Assembly (NCBI GenBank): GCA_017470145.1
Contig: JAFUFB010000013.1
Span: 1-64,000, forward strand
DNA from: Clostridia bacterium
GTDB taxonomy: Bacteria; Bacillota; Clostridia; Christensenellales; Aristaeellaceae
Direction: 5' to 3'
DNA: 64,000 nt
Under the pieces are notes generated by a model that made no database searches, was not told the DNA's origin, and saw only the letters and a list, made by a program, of their open reading frames with translations. Every line of letters begins with the position of its first letter. The first letter of the stretch is position 1. Below are positions 18,464-26,298 of the stretch, one piece after another. Position numbers and translations under genes: made by a program.

Positions 18464-19168
18464 AGCCTGCAGCTTCGCGACTTCCCTCTCCGTTAATCTG
18501 CGCCATTGTCCCCGGGGCAGGTCGCCCAGAGAAATGGGACCGAACTCTACCCGCTTGAGGCTGACGACCTGATGTCCGATGGCTTCCAGCATCTTACGAA
18601 CCTGACGGTTTCGCCCTTCATGGATGGATATCAGCAGCACGGTATCGAAGGCTTCTCGCCGAATCAGCCTGACCTGGGCGGGAGACGTCAATTTGTCGTC
18701 GATCATGACCCCGGCACGCAGGCGTCGAATCTCTTCCTCGGAAACCTGATTCGATGCTTTGACCAGATAGACCTTGCTCACCTCGTGGCTTGGATGCAAC
18801 AACCGATTCATTAAATCACCATCGTTGGTCAACAGAATCAAACCTTCACTGTCAAAATCCAACCGGCCCACGGGAAACAGGCGAACCGGATAATCTCTAA
18901 ACTTATCCATCACGGTGGGCCGGCCCTCCGGGTCGAAAACGGTGGTCACTTCTCCAATGGGCTTGTAATAGGCAAGATAATGCTTCTCCGCTTCCGGCCG
19001 GACCACCTCTCCTGAGACGGAAACCCGGTCCTTTTCCTCGTCTACCTGTACACCCATTTCTCGAACGGTGAGTCCGTTGACTTGCACCAAGCCGTCCTGA
19101 ATCATCTGTTCCGCCCGCCGGCGGGAGGCAACGCCGCATAAAGCCAGATACTTTTGTAAACGCATCAT
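18455..19168 (-). CDS. 16S/23S rRNA pseudouridine synthase, RsuA/RluB family
   Basis: This protein of about 237 residues isomerises a specific uridine in rRNA. An N-terminal S4 RNA-binding domain (MRLQKYLALCGVASRRRAEQMI) precedes the catalytic domain with the catalytic-Asp motif GRLDFDSEGL and the family motif EGRNRQVRKML. RluB is the most likely member from length and motifs, but RsuA or RluF cannot be excluded. The start at 19168 has AGGA nine bases upstream. It follows proA by 26 bases and is probably co-transcribed with it. Confidence 0.9.
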   Translation of the reverse strand: MMRLQKYLALCGVASRRRAEQMIQDGLVQVNGLTVREMGVQVDEEKDRVSVSGEVVRPEAEKHYLAYYKPIGEVTTVFDPEGRPTVMDKFRDYPVRLFPVGRLDFDSEGLILLTNDGDLMNRLLHPSHEVSKVYLVKASNQVSEEEIRRLRAGVMIDDKLTSPAQVRLIRREAFDTVLLISIHEGRNRQVRKMLEAIGHQVVSLKRVEFGPISLGDLPRGQWRRLTEREVAKLQALS

Positions 19169-19194
19169 TTTTTCTGTTCCTGTTCTATCGAAGT

Positions 19195-20490
19195 TTATAG
19201 TGGGCACTTCTCGTCCAACACCCGATGGGTATATTTCCACTGTCCGGATTTCATCTCGGCCATGGTATGCCCGTGGCCGATCAGCTTATACTTGTAGGTC
19301 GTCAATCCGTCCAGCCCCATGGGTCCGCGAGAATGGAGCTTTCCGGTGGCAATCCCCACCTCAGCCCCTAATCCGTACACAAAGCCATCCGCAAAGCGGG
19401 TAGATACGTTCTGGTACACCCCCGCGCTATCCACCCGGTTCAGGAAGGCAGCCGCAGCGGCGTCATTCTCCGTGATAATACAGTCCGTGTGATGGGAGCC
19501 ATAGTGATTGATATGCTGAATAGCAGCGTCCAGCGAGGGAACGATACGAATGGACAAGATGGCGTCCAGATATTCGGTTGACCAATCCTCCTCCGTCGCG
19601 GCCTTGCAGGCGATCAACTGCCGAGTAGCCTCATCCCCCCGAATCTCTACGCCCCGCTCCTGAAGCAGAGTCGAAAAAGTGGACAGGAAACGTTCCGCGA
19701 TGGCCTCGTGAACCAGCAGGGTTTCCTCTGCGTTGCAGACAGAAAGATTTTGCACCTTGCTATCCAGGGCCACCTGGAACGCAATGTCCAGATCGGCATC
19801 CTGATCCACATATACGTGGCAAATGCCATCCGCGTGCCCTAGCACAGGAATGCGGCTGTTATCCATAATATACCGGACGAAGGCGTTGCTGCCCCGGGGA
19901 ATGATGAGGTCAATCAGCTCATCTTCCTTCAGCATGGCCGCCACATCCTCTCTGCTTTCCATCAGCTGGGCCGCGTTCGCCGGCAAGCCAGCTTGGGTAA
20001 GGGCGGTTTGTACGGACTGGATCAGGGCTTGATTAGTTCGTAGCGCTTCCCTTCCCCCTTTCAGCAGCGCGGCATTGCCGCTTTTGATGGCCAAAGACGA
20101 AATTTGAATCAACGCGTCCGGTCGGCTTTCAAAGATCACTCCGATGACGCCGATGGGACAGGTCACCCGATACAGCTTCAGCCCCTCCGTCAGCTCATGA
20201 CAGAACACGGTTTCACCGATGGGATCCGGCAAATCCCGCAGAGAAAGCAGCCCCTCCTGTACCTGCTTTAGCTTACTGTGGTCGAACTTCAACCGAGCCA
20301 ACAGCGGGGCGGCCAACCCTTCTTGCAGCGCTTGTTCACAATCCAATTGATTGGCCGCGAAAATGACCTCCTGGTCTTTTTCCAATTGTTCAGCCATTTT
20401 CAGCAAAGCCAAATTTCGTTGATCCACCTTGGCGGTGGATAAAGCATAGAAAGCCTCTCTGGCCCGGGCGGCCATTTCAGAAAGATTCAT
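19195..20490 (-). CDS. proA: Glutamate-5-semialdehyde dehydrogenase (gamma-glutamyl phosphate reductase)
   Basis: ProA (431 residues) makes glutamate semialdehyde from gamma-glutamyl phosphate in proline synthesis. Motifs include VTCPIGVIGVIFESRPDAL, IPRGSNAFVRYI, the catalytic cysteine in SVCNAEETLL, and GPMGLDGLTTYKY near the end. AGGAGG lies 10 bases before the ATG at 20490 and 7 bases before a GTG at 20493; either may start. The partner gene proB, usually adjacent, is absent from the window. Confidence 0.95.
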   Translation of the reverse strand: MNLSEMAARAREAFYALSTAKVDQRNLALLKMAEQLEKDQEVIFAANQLDCEQALQEGLAAPLLARLKFDHSKLKQVQEGLLSLRDLPDPIGETVFCHELTEGLKLYRVTCPIGVIGVIFESRPDALIQISSLAIKSGNAALLKGGREALRTNQALIQSVQTALTQAGLPANAAQLMESREDVAAMLKEDELIDLIIPRGSNAFVRYIMDNSRIPVLGHADGICHVYVDQDADLDIAFQVALDSKVQNLSVCNAEETLLVHEAIAERFLSTFSTLLQERGVEIRGDEATRQLIACKAATEEDWSTEYLDAILSIRIVPSLDAAIQHINHYGSHHTDCIITENDAAAAAFLNRVDSAGVYQNVSTRFADGFVYGLGAEVGIATGKLHSRGPMGLDGLTTYKYKLIGHGHTMAEMKSGQWKYTHRVLDEKCPL

Positions 20491-20521
20491 CACGCCTGCG
20501 CCTCCTTTCCGGGGTCGGTTT

Positions 20522-20550
20522 AGTATATCAAAGAAATGTTGAGTTGAAAA
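20522..20550 (-). promoter_or_regulatory. Promoter of proA-rluB
   Basis: On the minus strand TTTTCA (20545-20550) and TATACT (20522-20527) are 17 bases apart. Its -35 occupies the same bases as the smpB -35 on the other strand. Confidence 0.6.
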
Positions 20551-20572
20551 GAGCGGAATCTTTTGGTATACT
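20544..20572 (+). promoter_or_regulatory. Promoter of smpB
   Basis: TTGAAA (20544-20549) and TATACT (20567-20572) are separated by 17 bases. Transcription would start near 20579, just ahead of the AGGAGG site of smpB. Confidence 0.7.
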
Positions 20573-20595
20573 ACTTTGGAAGGAGGGGTTTGGGC

Positions 20596-21063
20596 ATGCC
20601 GCATCAGAAGGGGGTTAAAGTGATCGCCACCAACAAAAAAGCCTTTCATGATTATTTTGTGGAAGAAAAGTTTGAGTGCGGCATTGTGTTGTTCGGCACG
20701 GAAGTAAAAAGCGTCCGATTGGGGAAGGTGAATCTGAAAGAGAGCTGGGCCCAGGTCCGAAAGGGTGAAATCTGGGTCGAGGGGATGCACATCAGCCCCT
20801 ATGAGCAAGGGAACATCTTTAATCGCGATCCTCTGCGTCCCAAAAAGCTTCTGATGCACAAGAAGGAGATTCTGAAGCTGGAAGGTCAGGTGATGCGTCA
20901 GGGCTTTACCCTGGTTCCCCTGGAAGTTTATCTGAAGGATGGCCGCATGAAGGTGCAGCTGGGTCTCTGCAAGGGCAAACAGCTGCACGACAAGCGCGAC
21001 AGCATGGCCAAGCGCGATTCCGATCGGGAAATTCAGCGCGCGTTGCGCAATCGGCAAAAGTGA
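20596..21063 (+). CDS. smpB: SsrA-binding protein SmpB
   Basis: SmpB (155 residues) binds tmRNA and carries it to stalled ribosomes for trans-translation. Typical motifs are visible: [46 protein letters not shown], and a basic C-terminal tail ([21 protein letters not shown]) that mimics the codon-anticodon helix. The ATG at 20596 has AGGAGGGG upstream; an in-frame ATG at 20563 lacks one and lies inside the promoter. tmRNA begins 63 bases downstream, the classic smpB-ssrA pairing. Confidence 0.96.
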   Translation: MPHQKGVKVIATNKKAFHDYFVEEKFECGIVLFGTEVKSVRLGKVNLKESWAQVRKGEIWVEGMHISPYEQGNIFNRDPLRPKKLLMHKKEILKLEGQVMRQGFTLVPLEVYLKDGRMKVQLGLCKGKQLHDKRDSMAKRDSDREIQRALRNRQK

Positions 21064-21126
21064 CTGAATAGTTTTTTCGCTTTGTCAGAGAGTATCATTT
21101 TTTGCAACATCGCTATTTCTTTATAT

Positions 21127-21468
21127 GGGGATGATCCGGTTTCGACGGGGATAGCGAAGGCAGGATAAGCGAGCCGCGGCCCCTGTACCGCGTATCAACG
21201 GGGAAAAACAATAACTGACAATAGCGAATACGCTTTCGCGGCGTAATGCCGCGCGTCGGCCCTGAGCGCCTGCGGCTCAGCAAGTCGGCGTCATTGACGC
21301 AGGGAACGAGCTCCGCCTAAGCTTTGCAGCGGCGCCCGTATTCATGAAGCTACCTTCCCCGCAGTCTTTCCGCGGACGGCGTCGGAAGGGAAATTAAATC
21401 ACGGAATGCGCTCGGAGAAAGTCCTGTTAACGGATCTTCGGACAGGGGTTCGACTCCCCTCATCTCCA
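21127..21468 (+). ncRNA. ssrA: tmRNA (one-piece)
   Basis: The 5' end GGGGATGATCCGG with GUUUCGACGGGG and the 3' end with GGTTCGACTCCCCTCATCTCCA form the alanyl-tRNA-like domain; the 7-bp acceptor stem pairs GGGGAUG with CAUCUCC. The tag frame runs 21202-21246 with resume codon GGA and encodes GKTITDNSEYAFAA before a TAA, so the full tag is (A)GKTITDNSEYAFAA. The CCA end is not encoded. Paired pseudoknot-like GC-rich arms fill 21235-21400. No strong promoter is visible between smpB and the 5' end, so it may be transcribed with smpB. Confidence 0.96.
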
Positions 21469-21470
21469 CT

Positions 21471-21535
21471 CTGGTCACCTTATACGAACCCCCTCAGGTC
21501 TATATCCTGGCCGGGTTGGTCGTACTGGTGACCCA
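21471..21535. other. Imperfect long hairpin downstream of tmRNA
   Basis: Arms CTGGTCACC...ACGAACCC...CAGG (21471-21498) pair imperfectly with CCTG...GGGTT..TCGT...GGTGACCCAG (21506-21535) around a short loop. The origin is unknown. It could be a 3'-end processing or decay structure, a repeat-family member, or a decayed sequence. Confidence 0.4.
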
Positions 21536-21570
21536 GCTGAATCCAGACCACAAATGATCTGGATAAAAAG

Positions 21571-21605
21571 GCTTCAACTTCCCATCTGGGGTTGAAGCTT
21601 TTTTT
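21571..21605. terminator. Bidirectional terminator between tmRNA and tRNA-Leu
   Basis: GCTTCAAC/GTTGAAGC arms (21571-21578, 21591-21598), extended by a CCC/GGG inner stem, are followed by seven T residues (21599-21605) and preceded by five A residues (21565-21569). It can stop transcripts from both sides. A second hairpin, ATCCAGA/TCTGGAT, lies at 21541-21564. Confidence 0.8.
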
Positions 21606-21643
21606 GTTTTCCAGACTTGCTTCACAATATACAGCAAGGATAT

Positions 21644-21672
21644 AAAAAGGCCCTCGCAGCAAAACTGCGAGG
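21644..21672 (-). terminator. Terminator of tRNA-Leu
   Basis: On the minus strand CCTCGCAG/CTGCGAGG (21665-21672, 21652-21659) with a 5-base loop is followed by a five-T run. It sits 8 bases past the mature tRNA 3' end. Confidence 0.8.
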
Positions 21673-21680
21673 ACTTTTCG

Positions 21681-21762
21681 TGCGGTCGACGGGACTTGAA
21701 CCCGTACCCATTGCTGGACACGCCCCTCAAACGTGCGCGTATGCCAATTCCGCCACGGCCGC
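21681..21762 (-). tRNA. tRNA-Leu(GAG)
   Basis: An 82-nt class II tRNA. The anticodon stem CACGT/GCGTG holds loop TTGAGGG with anticodon GAG. The long variable arm and GGTTCAAGTCC T-arm are typical of leucine tRNA. The acceptor stem GCGGCCG/CGACCGC has one C-A mismatch at pair 5-68. CCA is not encoded. The promoter and terminator lie immediately on either side, so it is a monocistronic unit. Confidence 0.93.
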
Positions 21763-21773
21763 ATTACTTGGTG

Positions 21774-21802
21774 ATTTTAGCACTTTTCATGCACCGTGTC
21801 AA
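21774..21802 (-). promoter_or_regulatory. Promoter of tRNA-Leu
   Basis: On the minus strand TTGACA (21797-21802), a 17-base spacer and TAAAAT (21774-21779) with an upstream TGC extension make a very strong promoter a few bases before the mature 5' end. The rest of 21803-21901 holds no gene; a small GGGTT/AACCC hairpin at about 21859-21874 may weakly end the ABC operon. Confidence 0.9.
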
Positions 21803-21901
21803 GGCGATTCTTCGCGTTCAACAGCCGTGGGGATAGGACAAAAAATGAAGGGAGGAAGGGTTCAAAAACCCTCGTCAGAAAGCATTGTCAAATCGGATTG
21901 T

Positions 21902-22996
21902 TTACAGCAGAATTCTCCCCTTGGCAATGTTTTTGCCCGTTTCCTTGTCAAAGAGAACGGCGGCTTTGTGGAAGGAAAACCTGACCTTGCTGTCCACGGG
22001 ATAATCCACATCGCCAAAAACAACCGCGGTCAAGGGGGTACCCTGAACATCCAGCTTTACCGTGGTTTCCATGCCGGAGGGCAAGGTGGAGTAGACCGTA
22101 GCCTCCAGCTCCCCTTCCTCATCGATATGGATGTACTCAGGCCGAATTCCAACTTTTACATCCTTATTCTTCGGAACTACTCCAGCGATGGATTCAAACT
22201 TCGCCTTCATTCCGCCAAAGGAAAGCTGGCCTCCTTCGCCAATGTGTCCTTCCACAAAGTTGATGGTCGGATTGCCCATAAAGTCGGCCACGAACACGTT
22301 GGCTGGATTGTTGTACATTTCCAGCGGAGGCGCGTATTGCTGTAGCAGTCCGTTTTCCATGATGCAAACCCGGGTGGACAGGGTCATGGCTTCCAGCTGA
22401 TCGTGGGTTACATACACGAAAGTGGAGTCCGTGTCCCGATGCAGGCGCTTCAACTCCGTCCGCATTTCCATCCGCAGCTTTGCGTCCAGGTTGGAAAGGG
22501 GTTCATCCATGAAAAGCACCTTGGGCCCAGGAGCCAGCGTGCGGGCGATGGCCACCCGCTGCTGCTGCCCGCCGGAAAGCTCGCTGGGATACCGCTTCTC
22601 GAAGGGCTCGATGCGCAGCATTTCCAGCAGCTCCGTAACCCGAGCCCGGATCCGGGCTTTATCCCATTTCAGATTTTCCAGGCCGAAGGCAATGTTCTGA
22701 TATACCGTCATATGGGGCCAGAGGGCGTAGTTTTGGAAAAGGAAGCCTACATCCCGCTTAATGGGCGGCAGATTGATCCCCTTGTCCGCGTCGAAAACGG
22801 TTTTACCATCGATGGTAATGATGCCTTCGGTAGGCGTTTCCAGCCCGGCGATCATCCGCAGCGTGGTGGTTTTACCGCATCCGGAGGGGCCCAATAGGGT
22901 GATGAATGAATTGCTTTCGATCTCCAAATTCAGCGATTCCACCGCCACGAATTTACCAAATCTTTTCGATACATTTTTTAGAATGATTTCTGGCAT
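21902..22996 (-). CDS. ABC transporter ATP-binding protein, iron/polyamine-type (FbpC/PotA-like)
   Basis: This 364-residue ATPase energises the adjoining permease. It has Walker A GPSGCGKT (36-43), the Q-loop in FLFQNYALWPHMTV, signature LSGGQ (140-144), Walker B VLFMDEP (160-166), the switch His in VYVTHDQLEA, and a C-terminal TOBE-like regulatory region. This is the CUT1/FbpC/PotA layout. The ATG at 22996 starts one base after the permease stop; a start at 23020 would overlap it. It is last in a binding-protein, permease, ATPase operon. Confidence 0.92.
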   Translation of the reverse strand: MPEIILKNVSKRFGKFVAVESLNLEIESNSFITLLGPSGCGKTTTLRMIAGLETPTEGIITIDGKTVFDADKGINLPPIKRDVGFLFQNYALWPHMTVYQNIAFGLENLKWDKARIRARVTELLEMLRIEPFEKRYPSELSGGQQQRVAIARTLAPGPKVLFMDEPLSNLDAKLRMEMRTELKRLHRDTDSTFVYVTHDQLEAMTLSTRVCIMENGLLQQYAPPLEMYNNPANVFVADFMGNPTINFVEGHIGEGGQLSFGGMKAKFESIAGVVPKNKDVKVGIRPEYIHIDEEGELEATVYSTLPSGMETTVKLDVQGTPLTAVVFGDVDYPVDSKVRFSFHKAAVLFDKETGKNIAKGRILL

Positions 22997-22997
22997 T

Positions 22998-24824
22998 TTA
23001 TCCACCCACTCCTTTGTCAATTGATGCGCCGGTCAGTTTGTTGACGATAAAATTGATCAGCAGAACCACGATGATGATCAACAGGTTGATGGCGTTGCCG
23101 AACTGGGCCCAGCCTTTCTCGGAATACTGCATCAGCATGGTTGTCAAAATGGTATTGCTGGTGGGAACCAGCAGCACGAACAGACTCAATTCCCGCATAC
23201 AGGATACCATGGGCAGTAGGTATCCGCTGAGGAAGCTGGATTTTTGAATTGGGAAAATCACCCGGATCATCCGTTTCCACCAGGGGACACCGGTAATGAC
23301 CGCCGCTTCCTCAATCTCCCCGGATAGCTGCAGCATGGCATTGACGCCGGAACGGGAAGCGAAGGGAAGATATTTTACGGAGCCCACCAGCCCCAGCAGC
23401 AGGAATCCCCGCAGCCAGGGAATCCGGGAGGACATAGCCAGATAGATGGCGCCAAAGGCCAGGGAGGGCATCAGATAAGGGAAGAAGGAAAGGCTGTTGA
23501 CCCAAGAGGCCAGCTTGCTCCCCCGCCGCTTGGCCACACCATAACCCACCAGAATGCCGCAGGTTCCGGCGATCAAAGCGCAGGTAACGGCCAGGCCTAA
23601 GCTGTATACCAGGGCATTCCAAACCTTCGGGTTCAGCAGAATCCCGGTGGAATCCCCCTGATCCAGGCGTTCAGACAGATTGGTGCCGATCCAGAAGTCC
23701 AGGGTCATATTGCTGAGAGAATAATCCCCGGCCTTGATGATGACGGACTCCAGCGCGAAGGTGATCAGCGGAACCACGGCAACCAGCAGCAGGATAATCA
23801 CCAGTATGATGGCCAGGGGGCGATTCGCCTTCCCCAGGCTGATCTTGCTGATCTGCCCGGATTTACCTGTCACTGTGGTGAATTGCTTGCGGCTGTTGGT
23901 TACCTTTTGGTTCAGCAGCAGAATGGCGACCCCGAAGAGAATCATTACCCCAACGATGATATAAGCCTGTCCGGGATAGCTGTCCATCAGGGATTTCATT
24001 TTTGTGCTCAGCACGTAGTACCGTACCGGAGATCCCAGGAAAACGGGTACGGAGTAGGCGCTCATGGAGCTGGCGAAAACCAGCAGGAAGGTGCTTAGCA
24101 TTGCCGGTTTCACGATGGGCAGCGTAATCTTCCAGATGATCCTGGCCCGGCTGGTTTTCAAAATGGTGGCGGCTTCCTCCAGGTTCGCATCCATGTTCCG
24201 TAAAATGCCGCCAATGAGGATATAGGCGAAGGGAGCGTAATGCAGCCCCAGCACCAGGGCAATCGGGAACGCGCCATAGACAAACCATTCGGGCATAAAG
24301 ACACCAAAGACGGAGGCCATGATCCCGTTAGAGGTTTTCAGACCGATATTCACATTCTTAAAGAACGTCTCCCAGAACAGCGCCAACGTCCAGGAAGGCA
24401 TGATATACGGAAAGGTGAACACGGCGGATACAAATTTCTTATACTTCAGATTGGTACGGGTTACCAAGAAGGCCACCACGCCACCAAAGAGAATCGCGAT
24501 GACGGAAGCGGCCACGGAAACAATCAGCGTATTCAGGAAGGGCTGATAAAACTGAATCCAGCTGTAATCATTCTCCGCCGTGGCAAACAGCCGTTCAAAA
24601 TGATACAGGGAAAGGGAGCCCGCCGTTAATTTAGCCGCTCTCGCCTCTCGCCCTGTATGGATGGTGACGGTCTCCGTCAGCATGGAAAGCAACGGATACA
24701 GCGTCAACACAGCCAGTGAAATCAGGAACACCAGCAAAATGATATTCGCGGGTTTGCTAAACCATGCCTGTAAGCGCCCCTTGAGCCGACTGGCCTGGAA
24801 ATTTCGGGTCTGAGCTTGATCCAT
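22998..24824 (-). CDS. ABC transporter permease, fused two-domain iron(III)-type (FbpB-like)
   Basis: This 608-residue protein has about twelve membrane segments arranged as two tandem binding-protein-dependent permease domains of roughly 300 residues. The EAA-loop regions are EEAATILKTSRARIIWKITLP (first half) and EEAAVITGVPWWKRMIRVIFP (second half). One-polypeptide permeases of this kind are typical of FbpB/SfuB iron(III) importers and relatives for thiamine or phosphonate. With the FbpA-like binding protein, iron(III) is the best guess, not proven. It is preceded by a strong terminator that should lower its expression relative to the binding protein. Confidence 0.9.
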   Translation of the reverse strand: MDQAQTRNFQASRLKGRLQAWFSKPANIILLVFLISLAVLTLYPLLSMLTETVTIHTGREARAAKLTAGSLSLYHFERLFATAENDYSWIQFYQPFLNTLIVSVAASVIAILFGGVVAFLVTRTNLKYKKFVSAVFTFPYIMPSWTLALFWETFFKNVNIGLKTSNGIMASVFGVFMPEWFVYGAFPIALVLGLHYAPFAYILIGGILRNMDANLEEAATILKTSRARIIWKITLPIVKPAMLSTFLLVFASSMSAYSVPVFLGSPVRYYVLSTKMKSLMDSYPGQAYIIVGVMILFGVAILLLNQKVTNSRKQFTTVTGKSGQISKISLGKANRPLAIILVIILLLVAVVPLITFALESVIIKAGDYSLSNMTLDFWIGTNLSERLDQGDSTGILLNPKVWNALVYSLGLAVTCALIAGTCGILVGYGVAKRRGSKLASWVNSLSFFPYLMPSLAFGAIYLAMSSRIPWLRGFLLLGLVGSVKYLPFASRSGVNAMLQLSGEIEEAAVITGVPWWKRMIRVIFPIQKSSFLSGYLLPMVSCMRELSLFVLLVPTSNTILTTMLMQYSEKGWAQFGNAINLLIIIVVLLINFIVNKLTGASIDKGVGG

Positions 24825-24851
24825 TCATCCTGTCCCCCTTTCAGGGAAAAT

Positions 24852-24888
24852 AAAAAAAAATGGGCGGGACGGGTTTCGCCGTCCCGCC
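24852..24888 (-). terminator. Internal terminator between binding protein and permease
   Basis: On the minus strand a perfect 10-bp GC-rich stem (24879-24888 with 24863-24872) is followed after two bases by nine T residues (24852-24860). It lies in the 100-base gap inside the operon and should end most transcripts after the binding-protein gene. Confidence 0.9.
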
Positions 24889-24924
24889 GGAGAAAATCGC
24901 TCCAGAGCGTTCCTCTAAAATGGA

Positions 24925-26067
24925 TTAGTTCTGGCAGTGCTGCAGGATAAAGTCTTCCACTTCGAAGCTGTCCAGAATGTATTCCGCGTCTTCCATCACC
25001 AGGGTATCCTTCCAAACATCGATGGTCAGATCGCCCTCATTGACGGTGATCGCCGCGTTGGGAGAATAAGCGCCAATGCTCTTGCCCCAGGGCTGGAAGC
25101 CTTCCTGGGTCATCAGATATTCAATGAACAGCATGCCGGTATAGGGCCGGGTCGCCTGGGTATTGATCATGGTGTACATGGGATACATGAACCCAGCGAA
25201 GGGCTTTACTTCATAGCCTTCCGCAGAGGCGTCGTACTGGGCCACGGTCAGGTTATCCGTCAGCACGGAGGAGGAGCGCAGCTTGCTCAGCACAAAGAGG
25301 CCAATCTTGCCAGAGGCGGTCTCCTGGCTGACTTCCTCAGCAATGGAGGTGTCAGACTTGCCGAAGGTTACATTGGCCAGGAACTCAGCCACCCACTTGT
25401 AGCCAGCGTTCTTATACTCGCCCAGGTCAATCGCTTCACCCTTCCACTCTTCATAGGCGGCAGCCAGCTTATCAGCCCATTCATCCTTGGTGCACATGAC
25501 CAGGAAGTTCATGTTGACCTTTTCGCTTTCCGGATTCTTGAAGATCACGTTGCCCTTCATCTCGGGAGCGGTCAACTCCCAGACATTCTTGATGGCGGGA
25601 ACGTTATCGCCCAGGTTGTTGTAGATGAACAGCTTGTTGATGTACTGATGCACCAGCGCGGGCTGCTGATCCGCTTCATCCAAGACGTCAGCCACGGCGG
25701 CGGGGACGAAGTTCAGCACCAGACCCTCATCGATGGCATCCGTCAGCTGGGCGCCATCCTGAATCATCACCATGTCGGCGGCGGAATTGCCGTTCTCGCT
25801 GCGCAGCTTGGTGTAGATTTCCTGGTCCTTCAGGTTGTTGGATTCGACAGTGATATCATACAGGGCGGCAAATTCTTCCGCGGCGGTAGAAATACGGCTG
25901 GTATTCCCGTAGACGACGAAGGTGCCGCTTTCGGCCTTGGCCTTTTCAACCAATTCATCATGGCTGAGGGCCTGCCCAGCCTCGATGTCGGCGGCTACAT
26001 CCGCCAGAGCGCCTACGGCGCACAGGGCCATCATCAGCGCAAGCAACAGGGATACAAACTTCTTCAT
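24925..26067 (-). CDS. ABC transporter substrate-binding protein, iron-type (FbpA-like)
   Basis: This 380-residue exported protein has a signal peptide (MKKFVSLLLALMMALC...) cleaved near ALA-D; the Cys at 16 is not in a good lipobox, so membrane attachment is uncertain. The mature domain opens with a TFVVYGNTSRIS strand, then YTKLRSENGNSAADMVMIQDG and IYNNLGDN...VWELTAPEMKGNVIFKNPES, all typical of FbpA-type periplasmic-binding folds. Tyr-rich segments near the C-terminus could bind metal. AGGAGG precedes the ATG. It is first in the operon and followed by a terminator, so it should be made in excess. Confidence 0.88.
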   Translation of the reverse strand: MKKFVSLLLALMMALCAVGALADVAADIEAGQALSHDELVEKAKAESGTFVVYGNTSRISTAAEEFAALYDITVESNNLKDQEIYTKLRSENGNSAADMVMIQDGAQLTDAIDEGLVLNFVPAAVADVLDEADQQPALVHQYINKLFIYNNLGDNVPAIKNVWELTAPEMKGNVIFKNPESEKVNMNFLVMCTKDEWADKLAAAYEEWKGEAIDLGEYKNAGYKWVAEFLANVTFGKSDTSIAEEVSQETASGKIGLFVLSKLRSSSVLTDNLTVAQYDASAEGYEVKPFAGFMYPMYTMINTQATRPYTGMLFIEYLMTQEGFQPWGKSIGAYSPNAAITVNEGDLTIDVWKDTLVMEDAEYILDSFEVEDFILQHCQN

Positions 26068-26117
26068 GAAAACCTTCCTCCTTTGAGATGATAGTAATGA
26101 AAGAGAGATATAGCTTC

Positions 26118-26135
26118 TATGCCGATCCCGGCATA
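26118..26135. promoter_or_regulatory. Palindrome in the ABC operon leader
   Basis: TATGCC-GATCCC-GGCATA is a perfect 6-bp inverted repeat in the 5' leader, about 50 bases upstream of the binding-protein start. A second small hairpin, AGCGC/GCGCT, lies at 26152-26165. Either may be an operator or an RNA stem; I see no recognisable Fur box. Confidence 0.3.
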
Positions 26136-26196
26136 AAATTCAAACAAACACAGCGCAGAAGCGCTATCCTTTCCAAATTGGTTTCCAACTGACCTG

Positions 26197-26225
26197 ATTT
26201 TACCATCAGCGGGCGGGAAAAGCAA
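26197..26225 (-). promoter_or_regulatory. Promoter of the ABC importer operon
   Basis: On the minus strand TTGCTT (26220-26225) and TAAAAT (26197-26202) are 17 bases apart, giving a leader of about 120 bases. Confidence 0.6.
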
Positions 26226-26298
26226 GATAAAAATTTCACGTTTTTTTCTTGAAACGCAGTTCTCTCGTAACAGAGAAGCCCGCAAAATAGCTGACGTT

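Noticed and set aside
21064-21126. A separate promoter for tmRNA
   Set aside because: TTGTCA is present at 21082-21087, but the base run 17 positions on (CAACAT) is a poor -10, so I did not list it.
21480-21764. A 94-codon open frame across the tRNA-Leu region
   Set aside because: It covers the tRNA and two terminators and has no ribosome site.
26068-26298. Fur box or riboswitch ahead of the iron-type importer
   Set aside because: The leader has two small palindromes, but no 19-bp Fur-like repeat and no recognised riboswitch core, so iron regulation is not supported from sequence.
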